From assembly GCA_028583605.1 (NCBI GenBank), contig CM053327.1, positions 46,943,356-47,007,355 on the forward strand: 64,000 nt of DNA, in the 5' to 3' direction. The notes under the pieces are model-generated. The model saw only the letters and a list, made by a program, of their open reading frames with translations. It made no database searches and had not been told where the DNA came from. A program made the translations under genes and the position numbers. Of the stretch, positions 22,993-35,175 are shown piece by piece (position 1 is the first letter of the stretch; every line of letters starts with the position of its first letter). Source of the stretch: Dastarcus helophoroides (Eukaryota > Arthropoda > Insecta > Coleoptera > Bothrideridae).

Positions 22993-24780
22993 ATGACTGT
23001 ATAAGTCAGAATTAGTCTGTGGTAGGAATAACTAATTGTTTAGTGTCAAAGGATCACACCAAACCCGGCGATCTGTGCGATTTGACGTATAACTGGCGCA
23101 AGCGAGCTAACACAATCTCTAAAGTTCAAACGGATTAATAATTAAATTATCAAGTGAATTGATGCAAGCGATCCTTTGTTTTCACCGTTTCGAGATCAGC
23201 TGTCTACAAGTGGATCGTGACTGTGTTCAAGGCAGAGTCATAGAGAGCACCGATCCTTCCCTTCCCTGCCTGCTTAGTTTATCAACCGATCATCAATAAC
23301 GGTTTGCGCAACGATCGTACATCATTGCAAATCTTGCGTCATCTCTTTTCACAACCTATACAGTTATCTGTATCTGTATACATATGAAATTGGAGTACAA
23401 GAATGATTTAATACTGAAACTGAATCGCTTTTTAATGAAATCGATAATGTTCATGGTTTTTATTTAAATTTCGTTTCGCAATCCACCAATGAGATTAGCA
23501 TAATATTGTAACAATTTTCTTGGGCTTCGACGACCATTCTTATTTATGTGTCTGTGTTTGGTAGTTAGATTTCGCCTTATCGCACCGTGATTACTAAAAA
23601 ACTAAAACATTTTGAAATAAAACGTATACTTTAATACTTCTATCTTATATCCTTATCCTTACTAATGAGTAAATCCGAAAGTGCTTCTGTCTGTGTATTT
23701 GTCCACTTTCCACGATTTACTTACTGAAGTATTGTCGTCGAAAATTGGTGTAGATATTGCTTACGATACGTCCCAAAGCATTTGATTCTATTAAACTGCT
23801 GATTCTATAAACCACTGATTCTATTAAGCGGCATCTACTGTGTTTTGTAATTCCACATCTTCATACCATATCACCCCATCCATCATCCCACATTCGTTTG
23901 TACGAAATGATTGCTCACATCGCTGGTGCCATCAAACAGTGTCATCCATCGAGCAGGTGACAGTCTAAAATTGCTATTAATCGTTTTGCATACAGATCCC
24001 CACAGTCGTGCCTGATGATCGTGTCTTTGATGTTTCAAGTAAACTTTCTCTATCACGAATGCAGCAATACCGATCCTCTATCGATGTAGATACTTAAATG
24101 AATGCGGATGATTTCTAACTGCTCCTTTCCTAAGCACATTAGATTGCAAACATTAAAAAGTAGGTCATCCAAACACCGTATTATAAGTAAATGCATTTCC
24201 GCAAATTTATGGTTCTTGCGCTCGCCCCTATGGAATAAACCACATCGACTTTTTTGCATCTGAAGTTATCAATTCCATCATGAATAATGTAATATTTGTT
24301 AAAATAAATCGACCACTTTGCAATCACCTACAGTCGAATCCAATTAAGAAGCGTTTTAAAACTTTCCCAACATCACTTTATTTCATATTCAGCATTATAT
24401 AATATCGCGTTCCAAATTCCTCATTTTTGTTACTTAACCCTGTTTATTATCTATCTATATCTGTTTGGAAACATAAACGAGAGAGGATTTTAGTAGCATT
24501 CATTGAATAACTTCCACTGTTTTTAAATATGTATTAACACGTTCTTAGCAATGTTAGACTATGACGCCAAGTATTCTTAAAATTACACGATAAAACTGAT
24601 TAAATATGAACTGACAAATTTTATAAGAAATGAACTTTAATAGAGTTGCTAACTTCTAAATTTCACCATTGAAAAACGGCATGCTATTTTGTCAATTAAT
24701 TTGGGTTCTTATGTAATCACGCTGAAGCTCGAAATTAGGGAATCCCACTTTGGATGCAGAATAAGCTAGCCCAGTTTTCC
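22993..24780. other. Intergenic, one possible interspersed repeat
   Basis: No gene recognised. Around 23640-23760 the run TATCCTTATCCTTACTAATG followed by CGAAAGTGCTTCTGTCTGTG resembles a motif common in arthropod interspersed repeats; I cannot name the family. The remainder looks unique. Confidence 0.35.
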
Positions 24781-24839
24781 TTAAACAACAACGGTCAATA
24801 ACAAAGAACAAGATGAGAACAGATGGGAAGAAACGAGGA

Positions 24840-25552
24840 GAGAGGTAGAAGATAGGACAACAACAAAGAGAAGAGAAGGAAGAAGAGAAGAGATAGAGAA
24901 GAGAAGAGAAGAGAAGAGAAGAAGAGAAGAGAAGAGAAGAGAAAGAGAGAAGAGAAGAGAAGAGAAGAGAAGAGAAGAGAAAGAGAGAAGAGAAGAGGAA
25001 GAGAAGAGAAGAGAAGAGAAGAGAAGAGAGAGAAGAGAAGAGAAGAGAAGAGAAGAGAAAGAGAAGAGAAGAGAAGAGAAGGGAAGGGAAGGGAAGGGAA
25101 GGGAAGGGAGAGGAAGGGAAGGGGAAGGGAAGGGAAGGGAAGGGAAGGGAAGGGAAGGGAAGGGAAGGGAAGGGAAGGGAAGGGAAGGGAAGGGAAGGGA
25201 AGGGAAGGGAAGGGAAGGGAAGGGAAGGGAAGGGAAGGGAAGGGAAGGGAAGGGAAGGGAAGGGAAGGAAGGGAAGGGAAGGGAAGGGAAGGGAAGGGAA
25301 GGGAAGGGAAGAGAAGAGAAGAGAAGAGAAGACGAGAAGAGAAGAGGAAGAGAAGAGAAGAGAAGAGAAGAGGAAGAGAAGAGAAGAGAGAGAAGAGAAG
25401 AGAGAGAAGAGAAGAGAAGAGAAGAAGAGAAGAGAGAGAAGAGAAGAGAAGAGAAGAGAAGAGAAGAGAAGAGAAGAGAGAAGAGAAGAAGAGAAGAGGA
25501 AGAGAAGAGGAAGAGCAAGAGAAGAGAAGAGAAAATAAAGAAGAGAAAAAGG
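24840..25552. repeat. Pentanucleotide homopurine microsatellite (GAGAA/GGGAA)
   Basis: About 700 bp of nearly pure purine on the plus strand. The centre, about 25080-25310, is (GGGAA)n, flanked on both sides by (GAGAA)n with GAGAGAA and GAAGA interruptions. The symmetric order (GAGAA, GGGAA, GAGAA) suggests a G-rich variant expanded from within. The 262-codon minus-strand frame of Ser, Leu, Phe and Pro is an artefact. Confidence 0.95.
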
Positions 25553-26595
25553 ACGATTTTGTTATGCAATGATATACTTAATTATTTTGGTAAATTGTAA
25601 TCAGTTGCATTCGATAAAATAATGAAATACATCAGAATAAAAACAGATTTTTTACATAAGGCAGTTACTATTTAAATTTTTAGGAAATAGTAAAGCTTTT
25701 ACCCCAAATCACCTGGTATAGATTCTCTTTTCTCGCTCCTTATTACTAGTCCCGTTAGAGCATCCGAAAAAAAAATTTAAAATTACTTTAACCAGAACTC
25801 GAAGTTCATTAGATTTTACATTTTCTAAAAAAAAAGACGTAAACCTTGTATGTGTACATTTGTAAGAAGTTGCAACCAAAGCTGCTTGTATTACTCATAA
25901 ATATATTGTGTGACAAGTCATATGCAATATATCTTCGTAATATATAAGATTATCAATTATCTATTTAGGTCACATCATAGGCTTAGGGAATTTTTGCAGA
26001 TAAAGAGGCCATCATACTGGAGCATTTATTTTTCATAAGAAGGTCATACATATTGTTTCAATTAATTCTTTGCAATATTGGAAAGTGATTAATATCAAAA
26101 TAATTCATGTTTGCGAATTAAGTGAACTGACCGAAGATAAATCATACGACATTCAAATAATGACCGTTTGTCGCCCTTTATTGATATTTAATTTACTGAA
26201 ACAGATATTATATTGTTGGACAACCAACACTGTTTTGATGTTATTTAGTGTTAATTATTGCTCTGTTTACACAAAAATTATTTTTAATTCAATACACAAA
26301 GACATTAATTTTATCTTGTGTTATTTAAACAAATAAGTGATTGCAAAATAACAAGTGGTCAAGACTCCTGCTATGAATGGAAAAAAAACCACTTTGGTCA
26401 TCAGTCATCTTAGTACAACTCCTTGACTTGACTGCAACAAAGCGTAACAAATTGTTCAAATAGAAGATGAAAATGGGTTGCTAAAAACAAGGAATAATTC
26501 CTAAAAGAGAAATCAGTATTATGAGGATCGAAGACTAATATTTATCAAAAGGAAGTAATATCAGCAGTTTGATGGAACTGCAAAACAATTTCGTA
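25553..26595. other. Intergenic, nothing recognised
   Basis: AT-rich. An 88-codon plus-strand frame at 26070-26336 has no recognisable motif. Confidence 0.45.
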
Positions 26596-26870
26596 TGCAA
26601 GTAGAATGCAACCTAGACTACAAATTCATGCAGCCCTCCAGGCGTCTATAGTGAATCATAGGTAGCTGAACTACCAACAGTTGAAACACTGCCACCTAGC
26701 GAAGCGGTTGCTCTCTAGGAAAGTTCCTAGAAGACAAGGATTCTAATGCACAAACCAATAGGTTTGAACATTTATTAGATTCGAAGTTTGGAAACCAAAT
26801 ACCGGTTTCGATCTTTTTAGATCTCGTCAGTTTGGTATATCCAATTCGAATGTTAACAAATGTTCCAACA
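26596..26870 (+). mobile_element. Hairpin-tailed interspersed repeat
   Basis: It starts TGCAAGTAGAATGCAACC and contains ACACTGCCACCTAGCGAAGC and AGAAGACAAGGATTC. It ends within the first arm of the tail hairpin (ACCGGTTTCGATC, then CAATTCGAATGTTAAC), so the far arm is missing. It marks the left edge of the long AT array. Confidence 0.75.
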
Positions 26871-27726
26871 TATTAATAATAAGAGGAACTTGAAAGAGTG
26901 GAAATTTTCAAATGTCGAATTTTCGCAATGAATCCATCAGAAATCAAAGATCAAAATTTCGAAAAAAGAGCGAAAATTTAAAATCTAAATTTTTTCAAAA
27001 ATCTCAACATTTAGTTTCCAAAAGTTTAAGTTTTCAGAAAGTCAAAATTTAAAAAAAAAAGTGGTAATTTTCATAAATATCGAGTTCTTCACAGAAGAAC
27101 CAAAACAAGATCGAGAAAGTCATCATTTCAAAAAGAAGCAGAATTATTTTGAAAAAGTCTACCTTTTGAAAAAAAAGGCAAAATTTTTAGAAAACAAAAT
27201 TTGAAATTTCGAAAGGATCAAGATTTCCAAAAAAGAGGGAATTTCCAAAAAAAAACAAATATTAATGTACAAAAAAATCGAAATTGAAACAAACAGAATT
27301 TTTTTTAAGTGAAAAACTGCAAAAGGTAATTTTCGAGAGAGTCAAAATGTATCAAAGAAGTCAAAATTCTGAGTCTAAATTTTCAAATATCGATCTTATT
27401 AAATTTAAATTTACAAAAAAAAGTCAAAATTTCGAGCACAAGTAAAAAATCGGAAGTCAAAATTTGAGAAAATACCGAAATGTTGATAAAAGTGGGAACT
27501 TGAAAAAGTAGAAATTTTCAAATGTCGAATTTTTGTAATATATCGATGAAAATCAAAATTCCGATAAAAAGGTGAAAATTTAAAATCGAAATTTTTACAA
27601 AAAACGCCAAAATTTGGAAATAATTGAAACTTTGAAATGTCGGAAATTTCAAAAAGTTAAAGTTTTGAGAAAGTCGAAATTTTGAAAAAAAAAGTCGTAA
27701 TTTTCATAAAAATTGAATTCTTCAGA

Positions 27727-27839
27727 AAAGATTGAAATACAAATCTTCTCCCCTGAAACCAGGAAAGATTAAAAAACACAACAAAGGTTGTTCTAAGGTG
27801 CTTCGATAGCCAAGCTATCATCTTCAGAGAGATACTCAC
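27727..27839. mobile_element. Half copy of the palindromic MITE
   Basis: ATTGAAATACAAATCTTC, CCCTGAAACCAGGAAAG and ATAGCCAAGCTATCATC mark the left arm and centre. The right arm is absent. It is inserted in the AT higher-order array. Confidence 0.75.
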
Positions 27840-27894
27840 AAAAGAGCGAAAATAACATCCAGGAAGTCATCATTTCGAGAAAACGCAAAAGTAT

Positions 27895-28075
27895 TTTGAA
27901 AAAAGTCTACTTTTTGAAAAAAGTCTACTTTTTGAAAAAGGTCTACTTTTGAAAAAAGTCTACTTTTTGAAAAAAGTCTACTTTTTGAGAAAACTCTACT
28001 TTTTGAAAAAGTCTACTTTTTGAAAAAGTCTACTTTTTGAAAAAGTCTACTTTTTGAAAAAAGTCAACTATTTGA
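27895..28075. repeat. ~20-bp tandem repeat (AAAAGTCTACTTTTTG)
   Basis: Nine or so consecutive units of AAAAAGTCTACTTTTTGA with small length changes. AAAAAG and CTTTTT in each unit are inverted copies around TCTA. This is the most homogeneous segment of the surrounding array and so probably the most recent local expansion. Confidence 0.85.
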
Positions 28076-30165
28076 AAAAAAGTCACAATTTTCAGACAAA
28101 GTTGAAATTTGAGAAACGTTGAAATTCTGGAAGGATCGAAATTTCTAAAAAAGATGGACTTTCCAAAATAATGTACAAAAAAGGTAGAAACTAAAACAAG
28201 TAGAATATTTTTAAGTCAAAAATTATAAAAGTAATTTTCGAGAGGGCCAAAATGTGCCAAAAAGATCAAAATCCTCAGTCTAAATTTTCAAATTTAAAGT
28301 TAAATTTACAAAAAAAGGTAAAAACTTCGAGGAAAAGTAGAAAATCTCAAGTCAAAATTTTGGGGAAATGCCGAAATGTTGATAAAAATGAGAACCTCCA
28401 AAGGTCGAAAATTTCAAATATCGAATTTTTGTCAAAAATCGATCAAAAATCAAAGATCAAATTTTCGACAAAAAGGCGAAAATTTGAAATCCAAATTTAT
28501 ATAAAAAATTCAAATTTGGAAATAATAGAAATTTTAAAATGTGGAAATTTTCAAAAAATTAAAGTTTTCAGAAAGTCAAAATTTTCAAAAAAAAAAGTCG
28601 TAATTTTCATAAAAATCGAAGTCTTCACAAAAGAGCCAAAACAGAATCTAGAAAGTCTTCATTTCGAGAAAACCCACAATTATTTTGAAAAATCTACCTT
28701 TTGAAACAGTCAACTCTTTGAAAAAAGTCTGCTTTTTGAAAAAAGACAGAATTTTCAAAAAAGTTGAAATTTGAGAAACGTTGAAATTCTGGAAGGATCT
28801 AAAGCTTTAAAAAAAGATGGAATTTCCAAAAAAATTAATAATGTACAAAAAACGTCGAAATTAAAACAAGTAGAATATTTTTAAATCAAAAATTGCAAAA
28901 AGTAATTTTCGAGAGGGTCAAAATGTGCCAAAAAGGTCAACATACTCAGTCTAAATGTCGATATATTGAAAGTTAATATTACAAAAAAAGTAAGAATTTC
29001 TAGAAAAGGTAGAAAATCCGAAGTCAAAATTTTGGGAAAATGCCGAAGTGTTGATAAAAATGGGAACTTCCGAAAGCTGAAATTGTCAAATATCGAACTT
29101 TCGTAATAAATCGATCAAAAGTCAAAGATCACATTTTCGATAAAAAGATGAAAATTTGAAATCGATTATTTTATAAAAAATCCAAAATTTAAAAATAATA
29201 AAAATTTTGAAAATGTAGAAGTTTTTCAAATAGTTAAAGTTTTCAGAAAGTCGAAATTTTCAAAAAATGTCGTAATTTTAATAAAAATCGAATTCCTCGA
29301 AAAATAACCAGAAAGAAGTCCGAAAATCATCATTAAGAGGAAAAGTAGAATTATTTTAAAAAAGCCTAGCTTTTGAAAAAAGTCGAAATTTTCATAAAAA
29401 AAATTTAAAGGGATTTATTTCAAAATGGTAAAAAATTTTAAGACAAAGTACGAAATTTAGAATGGCCAAATTTTTCAAAAATATATTGAAATTTCTGAGA
29501 AGTCAAAATTTTTGAGAATTCAAAATTTTCAAAATAAATAAACTAAAGTTTTCAAAAAGAACATTTTATTTCGAAAAATGTGGAAATTTTCAAAATAAGT
29601 CAGTTTCATAAAAAAGTCGAAATTTTGAAATAAGTATAAGAATTCCCAACATAAATACAATTTTGAAAAAACGTCAAAATTTTCTTTTCTTAAAAATCGA
29701 ATTCTTCAGAAAAGAGCCAAAACAAGGTCCGAAGAGTCATCATTTAGAGACAAAGCAGAATTATTTTAAAAAAGTCTACCTTTTGAAAAAAGTCCAAATT
29801 TTCATAAAAAAAATTTAAAAATGATTAAAATTACAAAAAAGCCGAAATTTTAGAACAAAGTACAAAGTTTAGAAAACTAGAAATTTTCAAAAATACAGTG
29901 AAATTTTAGAGAAGTCAAAATTTTCAAAATCAATAAAATTAAAATTTCCAAGAAACCCTACATTTTGAAAAGAGTGGAAATTTTCAAAATAAATCAACAA
30001 TTTGAAAAAAAGTCGAATTTTTAGAAGGATCGAAAGCTCTAAAAAAAGATGGAATTTCTTAAAAAATTAATAATGTACAAGAAGGGTCGAAATTAAAAAA
30101 ATCTGCCAAAAAAAGTCGAAATTCTTAGTCTAAATTTTTAAATGTCGATATCTTGAAAGTTAAAT

Positions 30166-30411
30166 TTACAAAAAAATGCAAGAAGAATGCAACCTAGACT
30201 ACAAATTCATGCAGCCCTCGATGTGTGTATAGTGAATCATAGGTAGCTGGAACTACCAACAATTGAAACACTGCCACCTAGCGAAGCGGTTGCTCTCTAG
30301 GAGAGTTCCCAGAAGACAAGGATTCTATAATGCACAGACCAATAGGTTTCCAAACTTCGAATCTAATAAATGTTCAAACCTATTGGTCTGTGCATTATAG
30401 TTACAAAAAAA
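30166..30411 (+). mobile_element. Hairpin-tailed repeat with 11-bp TSD
   Basis: The element 30177-30400 begins TGCAAGAAGAATGCAACC and ends GTCTGTGCATTATAG. Direct repeats TTACAAAAAAA flank it (30166-30176 and 30401-30411). The same block without an insertion is seen at about 28966 (GTTAAT..TACAAAAAAAGTAAG), which supports the boundaries. The tail hairpin is partly deleted. Confidence 0.75.
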
Positions 30412-32341
30412 GAAAAAATTTCGAGAAAAGGTAGAAAATCTCCAGTCAAAATTTTGGGAAAATGCCGAAATACTGTTAGAAATGGGAGCCTCCAAAAGCT
30501 GAATTTTCAAATATCGAACTTTCGTAATAAATCGATCAAAAATCAAAGATTCACATTTTCGATAAAAAGACGAAAATTTGAAATCGAATTTTTTCTAAAA
30601 AATCCAAAATTCAGAAATAATAAAAATTTTAAAATGTCGAAGTTTTCAAAAACTTAAAGTTTTTCAGAAAGTCGACATTTTCAAAAAAAGTGGTAATTTT
30701 CATAAAAATCGAGTTTGTCGAAAAAGAGCCAGAAAGAGGTCCGAACATCATCATTTCGAGGAAAAGTAGAATTATTTAAAAAAAGCCTAGCTTTTGAAAA
30801 AAGTCGAAATTTTCATTAAAAAAATGTCAAGAGATTTAATTTCAAAAAGGTCCAAATTTTAAGACAAAGTACGAAATTTAGATAATTCGAATTTTTTTAA
30901 AATACACTGAAATTTTTGGGAAGTCAAAATTTCCAAATAAATAAAATTTTCAAAAAAGCACTGTATTTGAAAAAGGTTGACATTTTCAAAATAAGTCAAA
31001 AATTTGAAAAAAAGTCGAAATTTTAAAATAAGTGGATTGAGCTTAAAACAAACTATAAGAATTCCCAAAATAAGTAAATTTTTGAAAAAAAGGGCAAAAT
31101 TTTCTTTTTTTGAAAATCAAATTTTTCAGAAAGGAGCCAAACAAGGTCCAAAGAGTCATCATTTAGAGACAAAGCAGAATTATGTTTACAAAGTCTACCT
31201 TTTGAAAAAAATCGAAATTTTCATTTTCTTCATTTCATTCATTTTCTTTTTTTGAAAATCGAATCTTCAGAAAAAAGCCAAAACAAGGTCCAAAGAGTCA
31301 TCATTTAGAAACAAAGCAGAATTATTTTTAAAAAGTCAAAGTTTTATTAAAAAGTCGTAATTTTGAAATAAGTAGAAAAATTCCCAAAATAAGTACAATT
31401 TTGAAAAAACCGCCAAAATTTACTTTTTTTGAAAATTGAATTCTTCAGAAAAGAGCCAAAACAAGGTCCGAAGAGTCATCATTTAGAAACAAAGCAGAAA
31501 TTATTTTTTAAAAGTCTACCTTTTGAAAAATGTCGAAATTTTCATTACAAAAATTTAAAATTATAAAAAGTCGAAAGTACGAAGTTTAGAAAACTAGAAT
31601 ATTTCAAAACTACAGTGAAATTTTAGAGAAGTCAAAATTTTTAAAATAAATAAAATTAAAATTTCCAAGAAACCCTACATTTTGAAAAGGGTGGAAATTT
31701 TCAAAAATAAATCAACAATTTGAAAAAAAGTCGAAATTTTGAAACAAGTGTACAAAATTCCAAAATAAGTAAAATTTTGGAAAAAAAGCGAACATCTTCG
31801 AAAAATAAAGATTTTCAAAGGAAGAAACTGATCAAAAAAATGAAAATTTTAAAAAAGGGTGAGTTCGAAAAAAACGGAAATGTTGAAAAAAAGAAAATTA
31901 AAAAAATAGGAAACTTAAATGTCCAAGTTTCGAAAGAAGTTGAAATTTCCAATAATAAACTAGAAACATGTAAACATTTTCTAAAGAATAATTTATTTTT
32001 TAAATTCGAAATTTCCAAAAATAAAACGGAACTATTAAAAAAATTGGATTCTTTATGAAGTCAAAATTTTAAAAAAATTTCTTCAGTCAGAATATTGAAA
32101 TAAAGTAACAATTTTAAAAAAGGTTAAGATTTGTAGTCGATCGAAATTGTCCAAAAAAAAAAATTAAAATAATTAAAAAGGAAGTCGAAAGGTTTAGAAA
32201 AAGAAAAAAAAAATAATTTTTTTCTGATGGAATAATAGAGGGAAAATTCTGAGACGCGGTAATTTGTTTTTGCGGCCTGGTGCCGGAAAACGCTGGTCTA
32301 GAACCTATTAGAGGTGGAAACTTCCGGAAGCAGGTTTCAGA

Positions 32342-32379
32342 TATAAATATGTGCGCACCCCTACTGCGATTCATTCAGT
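32342..32379 (+). promoter_or_regulatory. Possible insect core promoter (TATA + initiator)
   Basis: TATAAATA begins at 32342, and TCATTC at 32371-32376 fits the arthropod initiator TCAKTY, placing +1 at A32373, exactly 31 bases downstream of the TATA box start. The 90 bases upstream are less AT-rich than their surroundings. The only downstream frame, 32407-32607, has no recognisable motif, so the transcript could be non-coding, or this could be the promoter of a lone LTR. Confidence 0.4.
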
Positions 32380-33388
32380 ACCTGCTGAGTATCCATTCAG
32401 TATTTAGTGATTGATTCTTGTTATTGGTGCTATGTTCTTGATTTAACTAAAGTGTCTAAATTCATGACATATTTATTATCGAAACTTAAACTTGTAACAA
32501 TGCAGTATTCTGTTATTTTGATCCTTTTAAAATTATTCAAATTTTTAAATTGCAAGAGGCCAATGGCACAAATATTTAACAGACGACTGCCCCCGCTATC
32601 GAATTAGGTTAGGACTCTTTAAAGTGTCAGTTCAGCTGTCGAAATACTTATCCAACAATTATTATCAAGTAACGATCTAAAAACCTTTAAGTAAGTTCCC
32701 TGTGAAGGTCATTCTTTGTCCCAATGTAAACAAATTATTGCGACAACCAATTTTTACGAGCCAGTTGCTGTATCCGCGGTGTATTGCGCTACATAAATAA
32801 ATCGAAGTACAATGGCATTTAACTTTTTTTTTATTTTAATTAATTGATAAATACGCAGTCAGCGCCATAAGTGCAATTTTTTGCGCACATGCCCGCAGTG
32901 TTATAATTATTGATTATTTCGTAAACCCGATCAGCAACTGTGAGAAAATGTTATCTATAATTAAGCACTATATGCAATTAACTCATATTTTCCACCTTTC
33001 AGCGAGCGGCCTTACAGTCGACCTTCTTACAATCATTACGTATTGATACAAGTGAATTTTTGTCTCAAGGTTTATGTTCAAATTGAAAGTAGAACTGTTA
33101 TTCTTTGCTCTTTTCTGGACACATTTAAGTACAAATAAAGTTAAAATAAGAAATTTGTAATAGTTTTCTGTACGAATTCGATTAGTTTTTATTGAAGTCT
33201 TGTTTAAAAAATGTCTCTATAGTGCAATAATGCTTGCGCAACATCGCCATTCATTTAATTTAATAAAAGAGAACGCTGCTTGCAATTCATTTGCAAAAGT
33301 ACGTCAAAAACTAGATTGTCTGTTGCACAAGTGCTGCTGTGTATGTGCTTTCCATAATAAAAATTTCTTTGCTCCGTCGGCACTACTG
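32380..33388. other. Intergenic, nothing recognised
   Basis: AT-rich, with a short open frame at 32407-32607 that follows the possible promoter. It starts ATGATTGATTC-like at low coding quality and is not assigned. Confidence 0.35.
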
Positions 33389-33715
33389 TTGCGTTATGAT
33401 TTAAGATTAGCGACAATGTTACGTTCAAAGGACCTTTGCGATCATAAATTTTTCTAGAGCGTGACACTTTCCTCCCAGGAATCTCGACGGGTTCTAAGTC
33501 CCGACTCGAGAAAAGTAAATTAAGCCATTTAAGGTTAAATGCGGTAAGCACTCGCGTTATAATTTGAAATTAGTGAAAGGTTGCATTCAAAGGACCTTTG
33601 CGAACATAAATTTTTATAGCGCTTGACACTTGCCTCGTAGAAATCCCTACGGGACAAATAGAACTAACTGTCACTCATTAAATGTTAATCATCGATATTA
33701 AATGGAATGTAGCGG
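33389..33715. repeat. Tandem duplication, ~165-bp unit
   Basis: Two diverged units: 33389-33552 and 33553 to about 33715. Both contain TTCAAAGGACCTTTGCGA and CATAAATTTTT, then GACACTT and a palindromic TCTCGACGGG/TCCCTACGGG block. The short ORFs on both strands cross the unit boundary and are not credible genes. Confidence 0.75.
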
Positions 33716-33930
33716 TCCCAAGCGCCGATATATAGGGGGGGGGGGGTCAATAAGTGCAATTGCCTCTACCTGACTCGAACGAAGCACTTTATTTTGATTA
33801 ATTTAAAAATTTTGGAATCGCAATAAGTACTACCTATCGTTATGAACTCATTACTAAACAACGAATTTTCTGGAGCAGTGAGATAGATAGGAGAGAATTA
33901 ATCCCCCCCCCATGGGTCACTGAGGCACAA
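33716..33930. other. G-run and C-run bounded segment
   Basis: A run of G (about 33737-33747) and a run of C (about 33903-33910) bracket 155 bases. The pairing suggests inverted element ends, but no longer inverted repeat is visible. Confidence 0.3.
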
Positions 33931-33932
33931 TG

Positions 33933-34211
33933 TACCTATTTACAAGTATCATTATTAACTCTTCAAAAATTGAAATACAAATATTGTCCCCTGAGACCAA
34001 GAAATATTGAAAAACACAACAAAGGTTGTTCTAACAAGTTTCGACAGCAAAGCTATCATCTTCAGAAAGATATCTCTCTAAAGATGACATCTTGGCTGTC
34101 GAAATGCGTTAGAGCAAACCTTTGTTGTGTTTTTTAATCTTTCTTGGTTTCAGGGGACAGTATTTGTATGTCAATTTTTGAAGAGTTAATAATGATACTT
34201 GTAAATAGGTA
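33933..34211. mobile_element. 279-bp palindrome around a palindromic MITE
   Basis: The centre, about 33961-34183, is the fullest copy of the MITE family: AATTGAAATACAAATATTG, CCAAGAAATATT, AACAAAGGTTG, then the stem-loop region with CTTGGCTGTCGAAATGCG, then the arms again inverted. Outside the usual MITE ends the symmetry continues without mismatch for about 28 further bases on each side (TACCTATTTACAAGTATC on the left, its complement on the right). That outer sequence is absent from other copies, so flanking DNA became part of the palindrome. Confidence 0.85.
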
Positions 34212-34212
34212 T

Positions 34213-34355
34213 AGGTTCGTAGAAGTCAGTAATAAGTGAGTTAATGGTTCAATTGTGGTGATCCAAATTTAATTTAGTAATAAAGTGGGTATTATTTTCA
34301 ATTCACGAATAAATTCGAACCGATAAAGCCCGTAACAATATCGCTGTATTTTTTT
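34213..34355. repeat. Interspersed repeat, inverted relative to 16.5 kb
   Basis: Reverse-complement match to 16546-16690, sharing AATAAAGTGGGTATTAT and CCGATAAAGCCCGTAACAAT. It adjoins the palindrome with only a base or two between. Confidence 0.6.
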
Positions 34356-34680
34356 CGATACATCAATTGAACAGAGTATCGATGTTTTAAAAATCTTTAG
34401 CACTGACACAGTCATTTATCAGTTTAATCGATAAACTTAAATGTTTAATCAACAAAAACGGTTGTCTATTCAAAAATTGCAACCAACTGTCAACGTACTG
34501 TCAAAAATTTTATGTCTGCCCACTCGAATTTGGACACCGAAGTTTGTCACACTGACAGACGTCAGAGCGTACTTTTAACGCCCCTGTAGATCCCCTTAGA
34601 CATCGAATTTCCAAAAATTTCTTCTTAGCGTGTGCCTACGTTACAAAAAGAACTTCTGTGCAAAATTCCGAGTTCCTTGA

Positions 34681-34704
34681 GTATATATATATATATATAT
34701 ATAT
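34681..34704. repeat. (TA)n microsatellite
   Basis: Twelve TA dinucleotides in an otherwise ordinary stretch. Confidence 0.9.
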
Positions 34705-34734
34705 CAGTCAGTTTCCATTCTCATGCAGCACCAA

Positions 34735-34815
34735 AATCAGAAAGATATCTTAAAGATATCATTATAGCGATAGCAGATAGAAAGATATCTTAAAGATATC
34801 ATTATAGCGATAACT
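34735..34815. repeat. Two-copy ~41-bp tandem repeat
   Basis: AGAAAGATATCTTAAAGATA followed by TCATTATAGCGATA occurs twice in a row. Farther on, GATGTCAGACT..TAAAAAATG..GACT blocks at about 34970 and 35105 form a second short duplication ending TTGCTGAGC. Confidence 0.75.
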
Positions 34816-35175
34816 TTAAGAGCCACAGAAATGTTAACATTTAGATAACTTTTCTTAGTCGTCAGATTACGGACATCTAACAGATACCTGTAAGATAATT
34901 TTGATAGATGTCTTTAGCATCAGAAATCTTTATGTTAACATAATGTTAACTTTCTGACAATATTTCCCGATGTCAGACTTTAAAAAATGTTGACTGTAAG
35001 AGCTCTTTAAGAAAATATATTGCTGAGCGGGTATTTATGAATGATCAAGGATCGTTCTTTACCAATGGGTAAAATAATGGCTTAATTTTGAAATATGAAG
35101 ATATTTTCCGATGTCAGACTCTAAAAAATGATGACTTTAAGAGAACTTATTGCTGAGCACGTTTTTATATATAAA

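Larger units (their letters stand above)
26885..32200. repeat. Long AT-rich higher-order array, purine sense
   Basis: No gene is visible in 5.3 kb. The GAAATTTT-type motif is organised in diverged blocks rather than at random. The marker TAATTTTCGAGAG occurs at about 27330, 28230 and 28905. CGATCAAAAATCAAAGATC-type segments occur near 26930, 27545, 28440, 29110 and 30535. AGAGCCAAAACAAGGTCC-type segments occur near 27105, 27855, 28630, 29710, 31275 and 31450. The spacing points to block duplications of roughly 150 to 900 bp. Open frames of Lys, Asn, Phe and Ile in both strands are composition artefacts. Confidence 0.8.

Noticed and set aside
24781..25569. 262-codon Ser/Leu/Phe/Pro frame
   Set aside because: Translation of the complementary strand of a homopurine pentamer repeat.
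28252..32058. Lys/Asn/Phe/Ile-rich frames in the AT array
   Set aside because: Low-complexity composition with no domain, and open frames occur equally on both strands.
33389..33715. ORFs on both strands at 33200-33551
   Set aside because: They cross the boundary of a tandem duplication and show no motif.
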